64,000 bases of DNA from Breviolum minutum Mf 1.05b.01 (Eukaryota; Sar; Dinophyceae; Suessiales; Symbiodiniaceae): positions 123,713 to 187,712 of the forward strand of contig DF239083.1 of NCBI GenBank assembly GCA_000507305.1, in the 5' to 3' direction. Of the stretch, positions 60,892-64,000 are shown one piece after another. Made by a program: the position numbers and the translations under genes. Each line of letters begins with the position of its first letter. Position 1 is the stretch's first letter. Below the pieces are notes generated by a model. The model was not told the origin of the DNA and made no database searches. It saw only the letters and a list, made by a program, of their open reading frames with translations.

Positions 60892-61532
60892 CTGGAGATC
60901 TCAGATATTGAAGCAACAACTTTAACATGGCTGACATGATATTCGATTTTGTTCACATTTATGCTGTTATGCTCACGTTCTTAATCATTTCTCTTGGTCG
61001 TTAAAACAGACTTGTTCTTGTCTTTATAGCAGTTCCTTAAAAAAACAAGCCGTGCTAGCTGCTAGCTCAGCTGTTAAGTGACGATCGAGCTTTAACAAAA
61101 AGGATTGGCTCCTTGCACTTTGTCCCAAGGTCCAACAATCAACATTTGATATATAACATCTTCAAACTGTATACTATCAAAACATACAGTGAATTATATG
61201 TATTGTGTTTTATACAATAACATAGTATATATATATAATGTGTGTATATTGACATATAGCCTACATGCAAAAAGGTCATACTTCGAATTTCGATGACATC
61301 ATCATCCCATCATCCCCCTTGGCACCTGTGGAGCAACTTGGCTTTTTGCCTTACATGGTGGTTACAACTGTCCCCCCAGTGAAGCGTCGTAAGAGAAATC
61401 TCTTAACATAGTTTTGGGACCATTGTCAAAATCCAAATAGATACAAAAATAGGTTCATGAAAATGTTCATTATAGATTATATACCAACAACAAAAACACC
61501 AATGTCAGGTAATTTTCAACATGGAAACCACT

Positions 61533-61622
61533 TCTCAATCCACCAGCGTTTTGCCTTTTTGTACTGATCAATCAACCCTGAGGTCTCCACTGGTTCCTTT
61601 GCAACGACAGGTGGTTCCACCT
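61533..61622 (-). CDS. Exon following acceptor GCACCTCAG
   Basis: Reads VEPPVVAKEPVETSG, then a basic/aromatic YKKAKRWWIEKW before TGA at 61508; the donor is not certain. A candidate neighbour at 62035-62118 reads RPPPKEVQKVWAGMVA. Confidence 0.5.
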
Positions 61623-62288
61623 GAGGTGCAAACAGCAAGCGGAAAACCAGTCTGTTTTTTTCATGGTGGATTTTCCCTCCACAACATCTTCAATTTCATA
61701 TAGTGGGATAGGGTTTTTTCTTGTTTTTTTTGGGGTGAAGAAAAAAGCTTGATGGGGGCAAAATTTGGACCAGGTTATGTTATTTCCTATCTGGTACCTA
61801 TCAATAACCCCCAACTCCCCCCCAAAATAAACGTAGTAATCATCCCAAACAGACCTGAGGAACAAAATTCACGTTTCATTCGGAAGCTCATTTGTACATG
61901 GTCCGGAATTCTTATCCAAAAATAGTCTGCAGTTGTTGTTTTCACCAACAAAAATCGGACTTTAAACTTAGCAAATTCACCTCTTTAAAGGCGTTTTACA
62001 TCATCAACTTGGATCAAAACAACAGCACAAATTTCCATCTCCACGGTCCATCCCCTTGCAACCATCCCTGCCCACACCTTCTGCACCTCTTTGGGTGGAG
62101 GCCTCACTTGTTTGTATTCGGAAAAGCATGAGAAACTATTGAGAAACAAAACAAAAATCAGATCACAATTGATGAGTCTCGTGGTTGTGACGTTCATGAT
62201 TATACAAAAAAAAAGGTGATGAATGGATGGAGGAATTATCCTCCAAACTGCTCATGTCATGTTTCCATCATCCAACTAACATACTCTC

Positions 62289-62419
62289 CAGGCTTGGTCC
62301 CTGGCGCTGCAGCCGCCGGGGCAGGAACCGCCGCTGCAGGAACCGGTGCCGCTGCAGGTGCTGGAGCTACAGGAGCTACCGGGGCCCGAGGGGCCTCGGG
62401 CACCTTCTTCTCAACCTCC
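62289..62419 (-). CDS. Ala/Pro-rich exon
   Basis: High-GC island in AT-rich DNA. It reads EVEKKVPEAPRAP, then repeated PVAP/PAAA units, ending GTKPG. The donor is probably GA (CCTG-GAGAGT). A compositional match to exons at 60.4, 59.8 and 56.6 kb suggests one Pro/Ala-rich protein. Confidence 0.55.
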
Positions 62420-62800
62420 CAACTCGCAGGGTATACCAAGATACAAGGACCTTCTACCTGTGGTGGGTATCCAGTGGGTTCATCACCTGCCCCAAAGCCT
62501 TTTCGAAAAGTGCCATTTTGGTTGACTCAACTCATCTTTCATTGACTACAATGTTGTTTTGAAGTGTACATTTGAAGAGCACTCCATTATTGAAGCTCAA
62601 ATTTTCACAAACTCACAACTACTTGACCAGATTGGCTTTCAATTTCGGGTACTTTAAGATAGCATGGCTGGAAACCTCACCACCCTTTTCCTGATAAAAT
62701 ATGATAAAATGCCATCCAAAATTGTAGATGTTCCAGCCCGCGATCCCTTACAATCTTTCATCAAATCTTCACCTTTCTTCACCCTCTGCCCATGCCACAC

Positions 62801-62887
62801 CTCTGGCAATAAGACCTCTACAGCGGTTCGATATTCCATGGATAAATGCAGGGCGGTATCCGCGTGTTTCTGCAACTGCTTCACTTC
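62801..62887 (-). CDS. Coiled-coil exon
   Basis: Twenty-nine codons, phase 0 to 0, between acceptor GTGAAG and donor GAG-GTGTGG. It reads KQLQKHADTALHLSME then YRTAVEVLLPE. Likely the same gene as the exons at 63.1-63.8 kb. Confidence 0.55.
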
Positions 62888-63096
62888 CTTCACGGCGACA
62901 GGAGATTCAGGATCACCGATAGATTGGGTTTGATGTTGTGTCTAGAGAAAAACACTGATAAAACAAACACATCTTTCTCACTTGCCATTGGCATTCACAT
63001 ACACTTCTAGCAACTCTCAAAATATCCAATTACACATCTTTCCTGACCCCCAAAACAATGTTGAAAGCCATCGAGCAAATTTCCACAACACGGATC

Positions 63097-63759
63097 TGTC
63101 CTCCTCCAGCTTTTTGGTTTGCACACGTAGAGTTCGATTCTCCTCAGTAACTTTCTTTGTCTCCTCCTAGGGGGTTCGGAGGTCGCCGGGGCACCCGAGG
63201 TCACTCCATGATCGGCAGGTGATCAAATTTCCATCAGTGGTTTTGATTGCTTTTTTAGTGGCATTCAACTATGGCAACTTTGAAAAAAAAACAATTGCCT
63301 TTTCTTTATATCTCCATTTCCTTGTGGAGAAATGTCTGATGTTGATCGCTTTTAATTAAATTTTTGGAGGTACACCTGGCACTTAACTTGAATCATGTTT
63401 GGGTGTTTGTTTTCCTGCAGATTTGTTCGTTCATTCATGAAAAAGATTCTAGCATGTTCTAGCAAATTGCATTGGAGTACAGTACCTTGACCACATTTAC
63501 CTAGAATTGGTCAAGCACATAATCGAATCAAGTAAGGCAAAACCTTGTTCAATTTTTTTTTAGATTCCGCTACTGGGCGCCAAAAGCATGGCAAATATTC
63601 GTAAGTCAATCACCGTGAAACCATATTCCCGGTTCTTAGGTCCAATGCAATTTCCCCTGTTTGTTTCAACCACATTTCGTCCACCATGCCGTCCTCTGCC
63701 AGCTTCTTGCCCTCATTTTTTAAGCTTCGATTCTCCTCGGTTAGTTTCTTTGTCTCCTC
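63097..63759 (-). CDS. Two homologous coiled-coil exons
   Basis: Exon copy A starts at 63759 (acceptor CATCCAG) and copy B at 63166 (acceptor CCCTAG). Both begin EETKK(L/V)TEEN and continue R(S/T)L then KKL(A/E)ED, which indicates exon duplication. They end near 63690 and 63100; donors are uncertain. The pattern is a heptad coil. They are probably the first visible exons of a gene extending beyond the window. Confidence 0.6.
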
Positions 63760-63813
63760 CTGGATGTGGAGCTTCACCAAAGTAACAAAAACAGTGTGCA
63801 AATTCAACAATAC

Positions 63814-63909
63814 CCATACCATCCATGTATGATATATTTACATACATTTGGTTGACTTTTATGGAACATGTAACATGTAGGTAAATATACCATACATGGA
63901 TGGTATGGG
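63814..63909. mobile_element. Foldback element, family B, copy 4
   Basis: CATACCATCCATGTATG and its inverse CATACATGGATGGTATG bound a 96-bp element. It lies just upstream of coil exon copy A. Confidence 0.8.
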
Positions 63910-64000
63910 ATACTCAGCACCTGGCTTCAAAGCACCAAAATGCAACATACAAAACATTTGACTTTGACTTCATCAGCTGAATCACATCAGCATCTCCTCC

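Noticed and set aside
1-64000. Spliced-leader gene, tRNA, rRNA or snRNA
   Set aside because: Looked for the dinoflagellate spliced-leader string and tRNA-like GTTCGANTC arms; only isolated partial matches without foldable context.

Overview
The window looks like nuclear DNA of a dinoflagellate, most likely a Symbiodiniaceae-type alga. Four things support this. Every gene I can reconstruct lies on the minus strand, as in the long unidirectional clusters of dinoflagellates. Genes are split into many short exons (about 25-830 bp) by AT-rich introns. Phase-consistent splicing needs many GC and GA 5' splice sites besides GT, with acceptors of the type AG followed by G. The DNA is also seeded with foldback elements, including one whose translation (GWFIMENPI...) I recognise from dinoflagellate sequence. 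There is no bacterial gene organisation, tRNA, rRNA or CRISPR array. Family statements rest on recalled motif patterns, not on searches.

Layout, read in the direction of transcription from high to low coordinates. 63.8-52.4 kb holds short exons for a Pro/Ala-rich, coiled-coil protein or proteins, including a duplicated coil exon. 49.1-45.6 kb holds a gene with two membrane segments that ends at 46,749 and a second that ends at 45,589. 43.2-39.8 kb (gene C) and 39.4-36.1 kb (gene D) are multi-exon genes of unknown function with GT donors only. 35.2-27.8 kb (gene E) encodes about 1,139 aa in 24 exons: an acidic, coiled and Lys-rich N-terminal half, then a cytosine-C5-methyltransferase-like domain. 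27.4-23.8 kb (gene F) encodes 635 aa in 13 exons: a Pro-rich region, YTDGTYWK box, coiled coil and basic tail. 23.6-19.7 kb (gene G) encodes about 673 aa in 12 exons: an HGDEGRG/ICHRC-type dinoflagellate family with one frameshift. 19.3-12.4 kb holds further exons, among them an archaeo-eukaryotic primase-like pair (15.3-14.1 kb), ending at a stop at 12,438. 10.4-1.2 kb holds a Lys/Glu-rich exon, a seven-exon chain at 8.5-5.2 kb and a coiled-coil gene at 3.9-1.2 kb.

Genes E, F and G are the best supported result. With the splice sites given, exon lengths sum to a multiple of three and stops fall where family homology ends. For G this holds only after one base is removed from a four-base run. 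The three genes sit head to tail with gaps of 343 and 211 bp. A TTTTGCG-type tandem repeat lies upstream of both E and F. Repeats include at least six foldback families (one with about ten copies), a hexanucleotide array with an unresolved base, and an inverted pair of 50-bp arms around the end of gene G.

Limits: exon ends outside C-G are approximate, several exons are open in more than one frame, and no transcript or database evidence was available.
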